64,000 nt of DNA, from contig DATGMD010000019.1 of NCBI GenBank assembly GCA_035293805.1, positions 1-64,000 of the forward strand, read 5' to 3'. The position numbers and the translations under genes were made by a program. The stretch is from JAJPHF01 sp035293805 (GTDB taxonomy: Bacteria > Chloroflexota > UBA6077 > JAJPHF01). Position 1 is the first letter of the stretch, and the number at the start of each line of letters is the position of its first letter. Of the stretch, positions 49,579 to 57,008 are shown piece by piece. The notes under the pieces are model-generated. The model was not told where the DNA came from. It was given only the letters and a program-made list of their open reading frames with translations, and did no database searches.

Positions 49579-49591
49579 CAGGAGCCTCACC

Positions 49592-49879
49592 ATGGCATCA
49601 CTAGACATGGCACTCGAAGAGCGCATCGCGGCGATTGAGGCCCGCCTTCGCGATCAGCTCCCCGCGGAGGGGTTCGCCCTCGTTCGGGAGCTTCGTTGTC
49701 TCGAAGAACTCGCAACGCTGGCGGCTTGCGAAGCGTGGCAGCGTCGGATGCTCGATGCGGTCGTCCGCCACTTTCCCGACCACGAATTGGCGCTGCGAGG
49801 TGTGGTCCAGCACGTCCTCGCAACCGACGGCGACTGTGATACCTGGCACGGGGTGGCGGCCGGGGGTCACGGCAGGTGA
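49592..49879 (+). CDS. Small helical hypothetical protein
   Basis: 95 aa from ATG at 49592, with AGGAG 8 nt upstream. The protein is predominantly helical: LDMALEERIAAIEARLRDQL, then CLEELATLAACEAWQRRMLD and HELALRGVVQHVLAT, and ends in a short Gly-rich tail. It has no recognisable domain. Its start region is preceded by an operator-like repeat and a folded leader, so expression seems to be regulated individually. The function is unknown. Confidence 0.5.
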   Translation: MASLDMALEERIAAIEARLRDQLPAEGFALVRELRCLEELATLAACEAWQRRMLDAVVRHFPDHELALRGVVQHVLATDGDCDTWHGVAAGGHGR

Positions 49880-49996
49880 CGGGAGGCCTGCAACCCGGGG
49901 CACAGGCGGCGTTCTCTCCCGGCGGTGTGTAGGCTTGGCACTGCGAAACCTACACCGCAGCTTTGACCAGGTGTTTCGGCGGCCGGCCCGCGCCCG

Positions 49997-51283
49997 TCAG
50001 AGCGTCAGTGTGCTCACGCTCTCGATGTGATACGTCTGGGGAAACATGTCGATGGGCTCGACTTGCTGAAGGCTGTAGCCGCCGTCGACGAGTAGCCGCA
50101 GGTCGCGCGCTAGCGTGGCCGGGTCGCAGGAGACGTAGATCAGCCGCGACGGCCGGCGCGCGAGAATGGCGTCGAGCACCGCCGGGTGGCAGCCGACGCG
50201 CGCCGGGTCGAGGACCACCGCATCCACCGGGCCCTCCAGCTTCGGCAGCACGTCCTCCGTTTTCCCCTCAACGAAGCGCAGGTTTGGGAGGTCGCGGGCG
50301 TTGTGGGCTGCATCGCGCACCGCCGCCGGCGACTCCTCGATGCCGATCACCTCGTCGGCGCGGCCGGCGAGCAGCGCTGCAAAGGTGCCCACGCCGCAGT
50401 AGGCGTCCACGACGCGCCCCAGTGGCTCCGCACCCAGGCGGTCGAGCACCGTGAGCGCCAGCAGCTCCGCCATCGCGAAGTCGCCCGTGCGCTCGGCGAG
50501 CCACGGCACGCGCAGCGTGTCAGGCAACGTGCGGTGCTCGGGCTTGGTGTTTACCTGGAAGAACGCCGACGGTGCGACGCGGAAGCGTCGTCCCAGCAGC
50601 TCTTCTTCGAGGTACGGCTGGCCGGTCGGCAGCTCGGGCACCTCCGGCAGCGCCGGCTGGACGAGCAGCTGGTCGGTGCGTGCGCTGTAGCGAATGGTGA
50701 TCTGGTGAGCCGCCAGGCCCGCGCAGCGGCGCTGCAGCAGGTCCAGCGCGCGGTTGATCGGCGGCATCATCAGCCAGCAGTAGTCGATGCGCAGCAGCCG
50801 GTGCGTCTCCTTGCGCGTGAAGCCCAGCTCGCCGTAGCGGCGGCCGAGCGAGAAGCGCGCCTGGTTGCGGTACTCCCAGGGGCTGACCATGCCGACCGTC
50901 GGCCGCACGAGGCGCGCGGCCTCGTCGAAGCCGCCCAGCCGCCGCAGTTGCTCGACGACGACGTGTTGCTTGTACGCGAGTTGGGCCGCATAGGCGACGT
51001 GCTGCCACTGGCAGCCGCCGCAGGCGCCGAAGTAGGTGCAGGGCGGCGGCTGGCGCTCAGGCGACGCGCGCAGGACTTCGAGCAGGCGGGTGCGGGCGTA
51101 CCCCTTCTTGGGTCGCTCGACGGCGACGCGCACCTTCTCACCCGGAATGGCATACGGGACGAAGACGACCTGGCCGTCCACGCGGCCGATGGCCTCGCCG
51201 CCGAACGCCATCTCGTCCAGCTCGAGCTGCAGCTCTTCCGCCACCACGTCTTGCGGCGCGGAGCGCTTGTGGTGTCGACTCAT
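49997..51283 (-). CDS. RlmD/TrmA-family RNA (uracil-5-)-methyltransferase
   Basis: 428 aa from ATG at 51283. Residues 15-70 form a TRAM RNA-binding domain (LQLELDEMAFGGEAIGRVDG). Cysteines in CTYFGACGGCQWQH near residue 82 supply iron-sulfur ligands as in RlmD. The SAM-dependent methyltransferase domain has VVDAYCGVGTFAALLA, VVLDPARVGCHP, and the catalytic cysteine in LIYVSCDPATLARDL. Such enzymes methylate U54 of tRNA or U747/U1939 of 23S rRNA; the exact target is not certain. It is separated from the bio operon by a repeat-filled 339-nt spacer and is probably a separate transcript. Confidence 0.93.
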   Translation of the reverse strand: MSRHHKRSAPQDVVAEELQLELDEMAFGGEAIGRVDGQVVFVPYAIPGEKVRVAVERPKKGYARTRLLEVLRASPERQPPPCTYFGACGGCQWQHVAYAAQLAYKQHVVVEQLRRLGGFDEAARLVRPTVGMVSPWEYRNQARFSLGRRYGELGFTRKETHRLLRIDYCWLMMPPINRALDLLQRRCAGLAAHQITIRYSARTDQLLVQPALPEVPELPTGQPYLEEELLGRRFRVAPSAFFQVNTKPEHRTLPDTLRVPWLAERTGDFAMAELLALTVLDRLGAEPLGRVVDAYCGVGTFAALLAGRADEVIGIEESPAAVRDAAHNARDLPNLRFVEGKTEDVLPKLEGPVDAVVLDPARVGCHPAVLDAILARRPSRLIYVSCDPATLARDLRLLVDGGYSLQQVEPIDMFPQTYHIESVSTLTL

Positions 51284-51622
51284 CTAGGACCAATCTTCCG
51301 CCAGCGTCGCTCGCGGATGCCGCTATTCATCGCCCTATCGTCAGGCCCGGTACTGGTGGTCGCAGGGCAGGGGCGGCTCGTCCCCTGCTGCCCCGTCGCA
51401 CACTGTAGCTGGGCGCCAGATGCGCGGCGCGGTATACCATGTGCCCTGCCCCGGCTCCGCGCGGATACGTGGGCCTTCGCGCACAGACTGCGCCGGGCGG
51501 CAGGGGGGCGAGCCCCTGCCCTACGTGATTCACGGCGGCAGGCGACGAGTTCCCGTCCTGCTCGCGCCAGCAGCGTATCATCAAAATTGTGCCATGCGCC
51601 CGCCCGCCCGCCCACCCGGCCC
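51284..51622. other. Non-coding spacer filled by an inverted-repeat element
   Basis: 339 nt between the methyltransferase start and the acyl-CoA ligase stop (both minus). About half is the element at 51361-51527. The remaining part near 51580 (minus) is locally AT-richer and could hold the methyltransferase promoter, though no clear hexamer pair is present. Confidence 0.5.
51361..51527. repeat. Element with inverted GCAGGGG-type palindromic ends
   Basis: The left end has GCAGGGGCGGCTCGTCCCC (hairpin 51367-51388). The right end has GGCAGGGGGGCGAGCCCC (hairpin 51499-51520). The two ends are inverted copies of one another (AGGGCAGGGG then TCGYCCC) about 110 nt apart. This is a MITE- or REP-doublet-like arrangement. 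Confidence 0.5.
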
Positions 51623-53296
51623 TCAGTCCTTCGCGCGCGTAGGCACGCGCAGCCGGCCGCGGGCGAGCTTGCCGGTGGCGGTGTGGGGCAGGCGCGCGAC
51701 GAGGTGGATGGCCCGCGGCACCTTGAACGCCGCCAGGTGGCGGGCGCAGTGGCGGCGCAGCGCGGCGGCATCGACGGCGGCGCCCGGCCGCGGCACCACC
51801 AGCGCGGCGGGCGCCTGGCCCCACCGCGCGTGCGGCACCGCCACGACCGCCGCCTCCCGCACCGCGGGATGGGCCGCCAGCACCCGCTCGATCTCGGCCG
51901 GCGCCACCTTGTCGCCGCCGCAGTCGATCAGCTCTTTCTGGCGCCCGACGATCCGCAAGTAGCCCCACGCATCAACGGTCGCCAGGTCGCCCGTGCGCAG
52001 CCAGCCATCGGCGGTGAAGGCCGCCGCTGTCTCCGCCGGGCGCCGCCAGTAGCCTGCCATAACGAGCGCGCCGGCCGCCTGCACCTCCCCCGCCGTCACG
52101 CCATCGGCCGGCACCCCGCGCCCCGCGTCGTCCACGATCCGCAAGCGCGCGGCGGCTGTCGGGAGGCCGGCCGCGGCTTGCTGGCGCAGGCGCGCGGCGC
52201 GCGGCCACGCCGCCATCTCCGGTCGCAGCGTGGCTAGCGTCAGCACCGGCGACGTTTCCGTGAGGCCATACGAGCCCACGAACGTCGCGCCCAGCCGCTC
52301 CTCGGCGGCTGCCGCTAGCTCCGGCGTGGCCGCCGCGCCCCCCACCACCAGCCACCGCAGCCGCGCCAGGTCGCGCCGCGTCGGCCCGCGCGCGTCCGTC
52401 AGCGCCCGCGCCATCGTCGGCACTGCATAGGTCACCGTGGCGCCGCGCGCCGCCGCGAGTGCGAGCGCCGCGCGCGGCAGAAACTTGCGCAGGATGACCT
52501 GCGTCGCGCCGGCCATGACCGCCGCGTGCGGGAAGCCCCAGCCGTTGGCGTGGAACAGGCTGAGCGCGTGCAGCACCGCGTCGTCGGGTCCCAGGCCCAG
52601 CGCTTCACGCACCCCCACGGCGTTGGCCACGAGGTTGCCGGCCGTCAGCATCGCCGCCCGCGGTCGGCCGGTCGAACCGCTCGTGTAGAACATCCCGGCG
52701 ACGGCGCCGCCCGCCAGTCCTCGCTCCCCCAGATCCCAGCACCCGTCCCCGGAGTCCTGGCTCTCGGCCGCTGGCCCCTGGCTCCCGGCTCCGGCTCGGC
52801 GGTCCGCGATCATCGCCTCGTAGCCGAGCCACCCGTCGGCGCTGTCCGCACCGACGACGACGCGCAGGGGGATAGCGGTCAGACGCTCGGCGGGCAGGCG
52901 CCGCACCCACGCGGCGTCGGCGAGCAGTGCGGCGGGTGCGGCGTCGCGCAGCAGCGCCGCCAGCTCGGGGCGCGTCAGCCGCGCGTGGAGCGGTACCAGC
53001 GCCGCGCCGGCCCACGGTACGCCAAAGTACGCTTCGAGCAGCGCGTGGCAGTTCGGTCCGAGGTAGGCGACGCGGTCGCCGGGCGCCACGCCACGCGCCC
53101 TGAGGGCGCCGGCCAGCCGCGCCGCGCGCTCGGCGAACGCCGCGTAGCTCAGCTCGACGCCGCCGCAGACGACGGCCAGTCGGCCGCCCTCGGTCCGCGC
53201 CGCGGCCAGCAGGTAGTCGCCGACCTGCCAGCCCTCGTCGGCCGGCCGCTCGGCGCGGCCCGCCGATGCGACCGAGCCCGTCACGGCGCGGGCCAC
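51623..53296 (-). CDS. AMP-dependent acyl-CoA ligase at the end of the biotin operon (candidate pimeloyl-CoA ligase)
   Basis: 557 aa from GTG at 53296, overlapping bioD by 16 nt. ANL-family motifs: P-loop MFYTSGSTGRPRAAML near residue 200, VGSYGLTETSPVL, DGWLRTGDLATVD, GRQKELIDCGGDKVAPAEIE, and the catalytic lysine in TATGKLARGRL close to the end. A repeat-encoded insert (GAGSQGPAAESQDSGDG and following) lies just before the P-loop. The family makes acyl-CoA from fatty or aryl acids with ATP. Placement after bioD suggests supply of pimeloyl-CoA for BioF, replacing BioW or BioC/BioH, which are not seen here. This is an inference from context. Confidence 0.85.
   Translation of the reverse strand: MARAVTGSVASAGRAERPADEGWQVGDYLLAAARTEGGRLAVVCGGVELSYAAFAERAARLAGALRARGVAPGDRVAYLGPNCHALLEAYFGVPWAGAALVPLHARLTRPELAALLRDAAPAALLADAAWVRRLPAERLTAIPLRVVVGADSADGWLGYEAMIADRRAGAGSQGPAAESQDSGDGCWDLGERGLAGGAVAGMFYTSGSTGRPRAAMLTAGNLVANAVGVREALGLGPDDAVLHALSLFHANGWGFPHAAVMAGATQVILRKFLPRAALALAAARGATVTYAVPTMARALTDARGPTRRDLARLRWLVVGGAAATPELAAAAEERLGATFVGSYGLTETSPVLTLATLRPEMAAWPRAARLRQQAAAGLPTAAARLRIVDDAGRGVPADGVTAGEVQAAGALVMAGYWRRPAETAAAFTADGWLRTGDLATVDAWGYLRIVGRQKELIDCGGDKVAPAEIERVLAAHPAVREAAVVAVPHARWGQAPAALVVPRPGAAVDAAALRRHCARHLAAFKVPRAIHLVARLPHTATGKLARGRLRVPTRAKD
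52727..52797. repeat. GCCAGGGGCC-type repeat inside the acyl-CoA ligase gene
   Basis: CCGGAGTCCTGGCTCTCGGC and CGCTGGCCCCTGGCTCCCGG form degenerate CCTGGCTCC units. Translated on the minus strand they give about 20 in-frame extra residues ahead of the P-loop. Confidence 0.55.
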
Positions 53297-54279
53297 GCCT
53301 CGCCCCGCGTGCAGGCGGCGAGGAAGGCCGCCGCGTCAAAGTGGCCGCCGAGCGCCGGCGCGAGTGCGCGGGGCGCCCACTCGCGCAGCCGCCCCGGCCG
53401 CAGATCCTCCACGGACAGGCCCTCGTCCCACGGCAGCACGCCGAGCAGCGCCGCCTGGCCCAGCTCGCAGAGCAGCGCCGGATTCGTGCGGGTCGCCAGA
53501 TCGACCGGCTCGCGCCAGCCGGCGAGCACGATGCCCAGCACGCTCAGGCCGCGCGCGCGCGCGGCCTCCAACGTGAGCAGCGTGTGGTTCAGGGTGCCGA
53601 GCCCCGGCCGTGCCACCACCACGAGCGGCAGGCCGAGGCCGCGCGCCAGGTCGGCCATGCTGTAGCCCTCGGCCAGCGGCACGAGCAGCCCCCCCGCGCC
53701 CTCCACCAGCACCACGTCGTGACTCTGCCGCAGCCGCTCGAAGTGCGCGCGGATCACGCCGACGTCAAGGCGGGCGCCTTCGGCCCGGGCGGCGACGAGC
53801 GGTGCGGCTGGCTCCCGGAAACTATAGGTACAGGCAAGCTGGGGTGGCTGGTCGGTGCCCAACGCGGCCAGCACGAACGCCGCGTCGCCTGGCTGCCCCG
53901 GCGCCACGCCCGTCTGCACCGGCTTCAGCACGCCCACGCGCCGCCCGCGCGCCGCCAGCGCGCGGGCAATCGCGGCCGTCGCCACCGTTTTCCCCACGCC
54001 CGTATCGGTCCCCGTCACAAAGATCGCGGCAGCCTCGCCCCTCCCCTCCTCCCTCCCTGCCCAGGCTTGGGGGGCCGGGTGGGCGGTCCCCGTCGGTGCA
54101 GGGGCGCTCCCCTGTCGGGGGGCTGCTCTACTCCTCGTCCCCGGGGGTGCAGGGGAACTCCCCTGCCGGGGGGCGTGGGGGGTGTCCCCCCAACCTGCCC
54201 TCTCCTCACCGGGGGGGTGGGGGTGTCCCCCACTCTCCCCCCAGGATTGGGGGACCCGGGGGGCTAGCTCTCCGCTCAT
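53281..54279 (-). CDS. bioD: Dethiobiotin synthetase BioD with repeat-encoded N-terminal extension
   Basis: 332 aa from ATG at 54279, which overlaps the bioF stop (ATGA). The enzyme core starts only at residue about 86: IFVTGTDTGVGKT (P-loop), GVLKPVQTGVAPGQPGDAAF and DVVLVEGAGGLLVPLAEG. BioD carboxylates 7,8-diaminopelargonate to dethiobiotin using ATP and CO2. The first 80 residues (Pro/Gly/Arg-rich, for example HPHPPGEERAGWGDTPHAPR) are the translation of G-rich repeats at 54058-54265. They have no counterpart in the family, whose members are about 225-240 aa. Either the extension is tolerated or translation restarts near the core. Confidence 0.9.
   Translation of the reverse strand: MSGELAPRVPQSWGESGGHPHPPGEERAGWGDTPHAPRQGSSPAPPGTRSRAAPRQGSAPAPTGTAHPAPQAWAGREEGRGEAAAIFVTGTDTGVGKTVATAAIARALAARGRRVGVLKPVQTGVAPGQPGDAAFVLAALGTDQPPQLACTYSFREPAAPLVAARAEGARLDVGVIRAHFERLRQSHDVVLVEGAGGLLVPLAEGYSMADLARGLGLPLVVVARPGLGTLNHTLLTLEAARARGLSVLGIVLAGWREPVDLATRTNPALLCELGQAALLGVLPWDEGLSVEDLRPGRLREWAPRALAPALGGHFDAAAFLAACTRGEAWPAP
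54058..54265. repeat. Cluster of G-rich palindromic repeats inside bioD
   Basis: At least three units lie in tandem: GTGCAGGGGCGCTCCCCTG, GTGCAGGGGAACTCCCCTGC and GGGGGGGTGGGGGTGTCCCC, with GTGGGGGGTGTCCCCCCAAC between them. The family is the same as at 7381, 14283, 14487 and 17846. About 208 nt are inserted between the bioD start codon and its conserved core, with no in-frame stop. Confidence 0.75.
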
Positions 54280-55463
54280 CGGCCCGCTCGCCAGTGCAGC
54301 GCCCGCCGCGCGCCCGCGAACGCCGACACGGCGCGCTCGAGCTGCGCCGGCGTGTGCGTGGCCATCAGCGTTACGCGCACCCGGGCCGTGCCGCGCGGCA
54401 CCGCCGGCGGGCGGATCGCCGGGGCCCACACGCCGCGCTCACGTAGCGCCACGGCCAGGTCGAGCGCCGCGTCGCTGTCGCCCACCAGCACCGGCAGGAT
54501 GGCCGCATCGGGCGGCAGCACCTCGTAGCCCAGGTCCACTAGCTCGTCGTGGAGCAGCGCGATCATCTGGCGCAGCCGAGCGCGACGCTCCTCCTCGACG
54601 CGCGCTACGCGCAGCGCCGCGATGGCAGCGCCCACGGCGCTCGGGGCGAGCGCCGTGTCGAACATGAACGTTCGCGCCCGGTTACGCAGGAAGTCGACCA
54701 GGCGCCGGCTGCCGGCCACGAAGCCGCCGACCGAGCCCAGCGCCTTGGACAGCGTGCCCATGACGATCGGCACGCGCCCGCGCACGCCGAGCGCGTCGAC
54801 GGCGCCCGCGCCCCGCGCGCCCAGCACGCCGGTGGCGTGCGCCTCGTCCACCATCAGCATGCAGCCCCAGCGCTCCGCCAGGTCGCAGAGCGCCGGCAGC
54901 GGCGCCAGGTCGCCGTCCATGCTGAACACCGAGTCGGTGACGATCAGCCGCCGGCGGCCCGTGTGGCGCTCCAGCAGCGCGGCCAGGTGATCGGGATCGG
55001 CGTGGTGGTAGACGACTAGCCGCGCGCGCGACAGGAATGCCGCGTCGACGATCGAGGCGTGGTTCAGGCGGTCGCAGAAGATCACGTCGCCGGGGCCGAC
55101 TAGCGCGCCAATCGTGCCGAGGTTCGCCAGGTAGCCGGAGCTGAACACGATCGCCGCCTCGGCGCCCTTCAGCGCGGCCAGCTCGCTCTCCAGCTCGCGG
55201 TGGAGCGTCGTGCTGCCCGAGACGAGGCGCGACGCGGCAGTGCTGGCACCATAGCGGCGCACGGCCTCCGTCGCCGCGCTCACCACGCGCGGATCGGCCG
55301 CCAGGCCGAGGTAGTTGTTCGAGGCGAGCAGCAGGAACCTGCGTCCCTGGTAGACGATCTCCGGCTCGGGCGCCGTCTCGAAGTCGCTCAGCCCGCGCAG
55401 CAGGTGGTGCTGCCGCAGGTCTTCCAGCTCGGCGGCCAGCCAGGCGAGCGAGGTGTCAGCCAT
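54276..55463 (-). CDS. bioF: 8-amino-7-oxononanoate synthase BioF
   Basis: 395 aa. It has the fold-type-I PLP alpha-oxoamine synthase pattern: FLLLASNNYLGLAADPRVV, YGASTAASRLVSGST, DRLNHASIVDAA, and TDSVFSMDGDLAPL. Next is MVDEAHATGVLGARGAG, then the PLP lysine in MGTLSKALGSVGG near residue 235. BioF condenses pimeloyl-CoA (or -ACP) with alanine. Its ATG (55463) follows a 27-nt spacer made only of TCAGC repeats, so it lacks a Shine-Dalgarno; translation may depend on coupling to bioA. It ends in an ATGA overlap with bioD. Confidence 0.95.
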   Translation of the reverse strand: MADTSLAWLAAELEDLRQHHLLRGLSDFETAPEPEIVYQGRRFLLLASNNYLGLAADPRVVSAATEAVRRYGASTAASRLVSGSTTLHRELESELAALKGAEAAIVFSSGYLANLGTIGALVGPGDVIFCDRLNHASIVDAAFLSRARLVVYHHADPDHLAALLERHTGRRRLIVTDSVFSMDGDLAPLPALCDLAERWGCMLMVDEAHATGVLGARGAGAVDALGVRGRVPIVMGTLSKALGSVGGFVAGSRRLVDFLRNRARTFMFDTALAPSAVGAAIAALRVARVEEERRARLRQMIALLHDELVDLGYEVLPPDAAILPVLVGDSDAALDLAVALRERGVWAPAIRPPAVPRGTARVRVTLMATHTPAQLERAVSAFAGARRALHWRAGR

Positions 55464-55558
55464 CAGTCGTCAGCTATTAGCGATCAGCAATCAGCCTTCA
55501 GCTTTCAGCCCCGGGAGTCCGTCTGCTGACGGCTGATAGCTGATGGCTGACGGCTCGC
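55461..55558. repeat. TCAGC-type tandem repeats across the bioA-bioF junction
   Basis: CAGTCGTCAGCTATTAGCG, ATCAGCAATCAGCCTTCAGC, then CTGACGGCTGATAGCTGATG: about 98 nt of imperfect CAGCNATCAGC units. They form the bioA C-terminal codons, the intergenic spacer and the bioF start context. Confidence 0.7.
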
Positions 55559-57002
55559 CCGTCACCTCCCCAATGCTGGCGTAGGTGATGGCGAGCAGCT
55601 CGTCCAGCTCCGCGTCGCTGATGCTGAGCGGCGGCATGAGCACGATGACGTCGCCGAGGGGTCGCAGCACGGCGCCGCGGCGCCGTGCTGCCGCGATCAC
55701 GCGCCCGCCGATGCGCGCGGCCGTGGGATAGGGCGCGCGCGTCGTCCGGTCGCCCACCAGCTCGATGCCCACCATAAAGCCGCGCTGGCGCACCTCGCCC
55801 ACGTGCGGCAGCGCCCGGAACCGCTCCAGGCCGCGCGCCAGGCGCGCGATCTTCGGTCCCAGCCGCTCCACCGTGCGCTCCTGCTCGAACAGGTCCAGGT
55901 TTGCCAGCGCGGCGGCGCAGCAGAGCGGATTGCCCGTGTAGGTGTGGCCGTGGAACAGGTGCTTCATCTCGGCGTAGTCGCCCAGGTAGGCGTCGTAGAT
56001 CGCCTGCGTGGTCAGCACGGCCGAGAGCGGCAGGTAGCCGCCGGTGATGCCCTTGCCGACGACCAGCAGGTCGGGCGTCACGTCCTCGTGCTCGCACGCG
56101 AACAGGCGCCCGGTACGACCGAAGCCGACTGCCACCTCGTCGGCGATGAGCAGCGTTCCGTACTCGTCGCACAGCTCGCGCACGCGCCGCAGGTAGCCGG
56201 GCGGCTGCGTGAGCATCCCGGCGGCGCCCTGCACCAGCGGCTCGACGATCACGGCGGCCACCTCGTCGCGGTGCGCGGCCAGCAGCCGGCCTAGCTCCTC
56301 CGCGCAGGCCGGGGCACCTGTCCCCGTACACCCCGGGTACTCTAGCCCCAGCGGGCAACGGTAGCAGTAGGGCGAGGGCGCGTGGAGCGCCGGGAACAGC
56401 AGCGGCCCGAAACGCGCGTGGAACTCCTCAATGCCGCCGACGCTCACTGCGCCCAGTGTGTCACCGTGGTAAGCGTTCTGCAGGCTCAGGAAGCGGGTGC
56501 GGCCCGTTTCGCCCTTCAGCTGCCAGTACTGGAACGCCATCTTCAGCGCGATCTCGACGGCGCTCGCCCCGTTCTCGGCGTAGAACACCTTGGTCAGGCC
56601 GGGCGGGGCCAGGGCGACCAACCGCCGCGCCAGCTCGATCGACGGCACGTTGGCGATGCCGAGCAGCGTGCTGTGCGCGATGCGGCCGAGCTGCGCGGCG
56701 ATCGCGGCGTCGATCTCCGCCTTGCGGTGGCCGTGGACCGTCACCCACAGCGACGACACGCCGTCCAGGTAGCGGCGGCCGTCCACGTCGATCAGGTAGC
56801 TGCCCTCGCCCGCCGCGACGACCAGCGGCTCCTCGGCCGCGTACTCCGCCATCTGCGTGAACGGGTGCCACACGTAGGCCTTGTCGTCATGGGCGAGTGC
56901 TGAGTGCCGAGTGCTGAGTGCCGAGTCCGGTTGTGTAGGGGCGCTGCTTGCCACGCCCTGGCCGCTGGCCACGCCCTGCTCCGTGGGTCGCGTGGTACTC
57001 AT
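55491..57002 (-). CDS. bioA: Adenosylmethionine-8-amino-7-oxononanoate aminotransferase BioA
   Basis: 503 aa from ATG at 57002. The class-III PLP aminotransferase core runs from YVWHPFTQMAEY (near residue 43) through LDGVSSLWVTVHGH, FYAENGASAVEIALKMA, LIADEVAVGFGRTG, the PLP lysine in VVGKGITGGYLPL, and HGHTYTGNPLCCAAAL. BioA converts KAPA to DAPA using SAM as amino donor. The first 38 residues (ending SALSTRHSALAHDD) and last 20 (EPSAISYQPSADGLPG onward) are repeat-encoded. The native enzyme is about 430-450 aa. It is second in the bio operon, 6 nt after bioB. Confidence 0.95.
   Translation of the reverse strand: MSTTRPTEQGVASGQGVASSAPTQPDSALSTRHSALAHDDKAYVWHPFTQMAEYAAEEPLVVAAGEGSYLIDVDGRRYLDGVSSLWVTVHGHRKAEIDAAIAAQLGRIAHSTLLGIANVPSIELARRLVALAPPGLTKVFYAENGASAVEIALKMAFQYWQLKGETGRTRFLSLQNAYHGDTLGAVSVGGIEEFHARFGPLLFPALHAPSPYCYRCPLGLEYPGCTGTGAPACAEELGRLLAAHRDEVAAVIVEPLVQGAAGMLTQPPGYLRRVRELCDEYGTLLIADEVAVGFGRTGRLFACEHEDVTPDLLVVGKGITGGYLPLSAVLTTQAIYDAYLGDYAEMKHLFHGHTYTGNPLCCAAALANLDLFEQERTVERLGPKIARLARGLERFRALPHVGEVRQRGFMVGIELVGDRTTRAPYPTAARIGGRVIAAARRRGAVLRPLGDVIVLMPPLSISDAELDELLAITYASIGEVTGEPSAISYQPSADGLPGLKAEG
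56893..56965. repeat. GAGTGCTGAGTGCCGAGT tandem repeat and half MITE inside bioA
   Basis: CGAGTGCTGAGTGCCGAGTG is tandemly repeated. It is followed by AGGGGCGCTGCTTGCCACG, a close copy of the terminal repeat of the element at 16731-16753. The block encodes the Ser/Thr/Ala-rich N-terminal extension of BioA. Confidence 0.65.
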
Positions 57003-57008
57003 CGCTCG

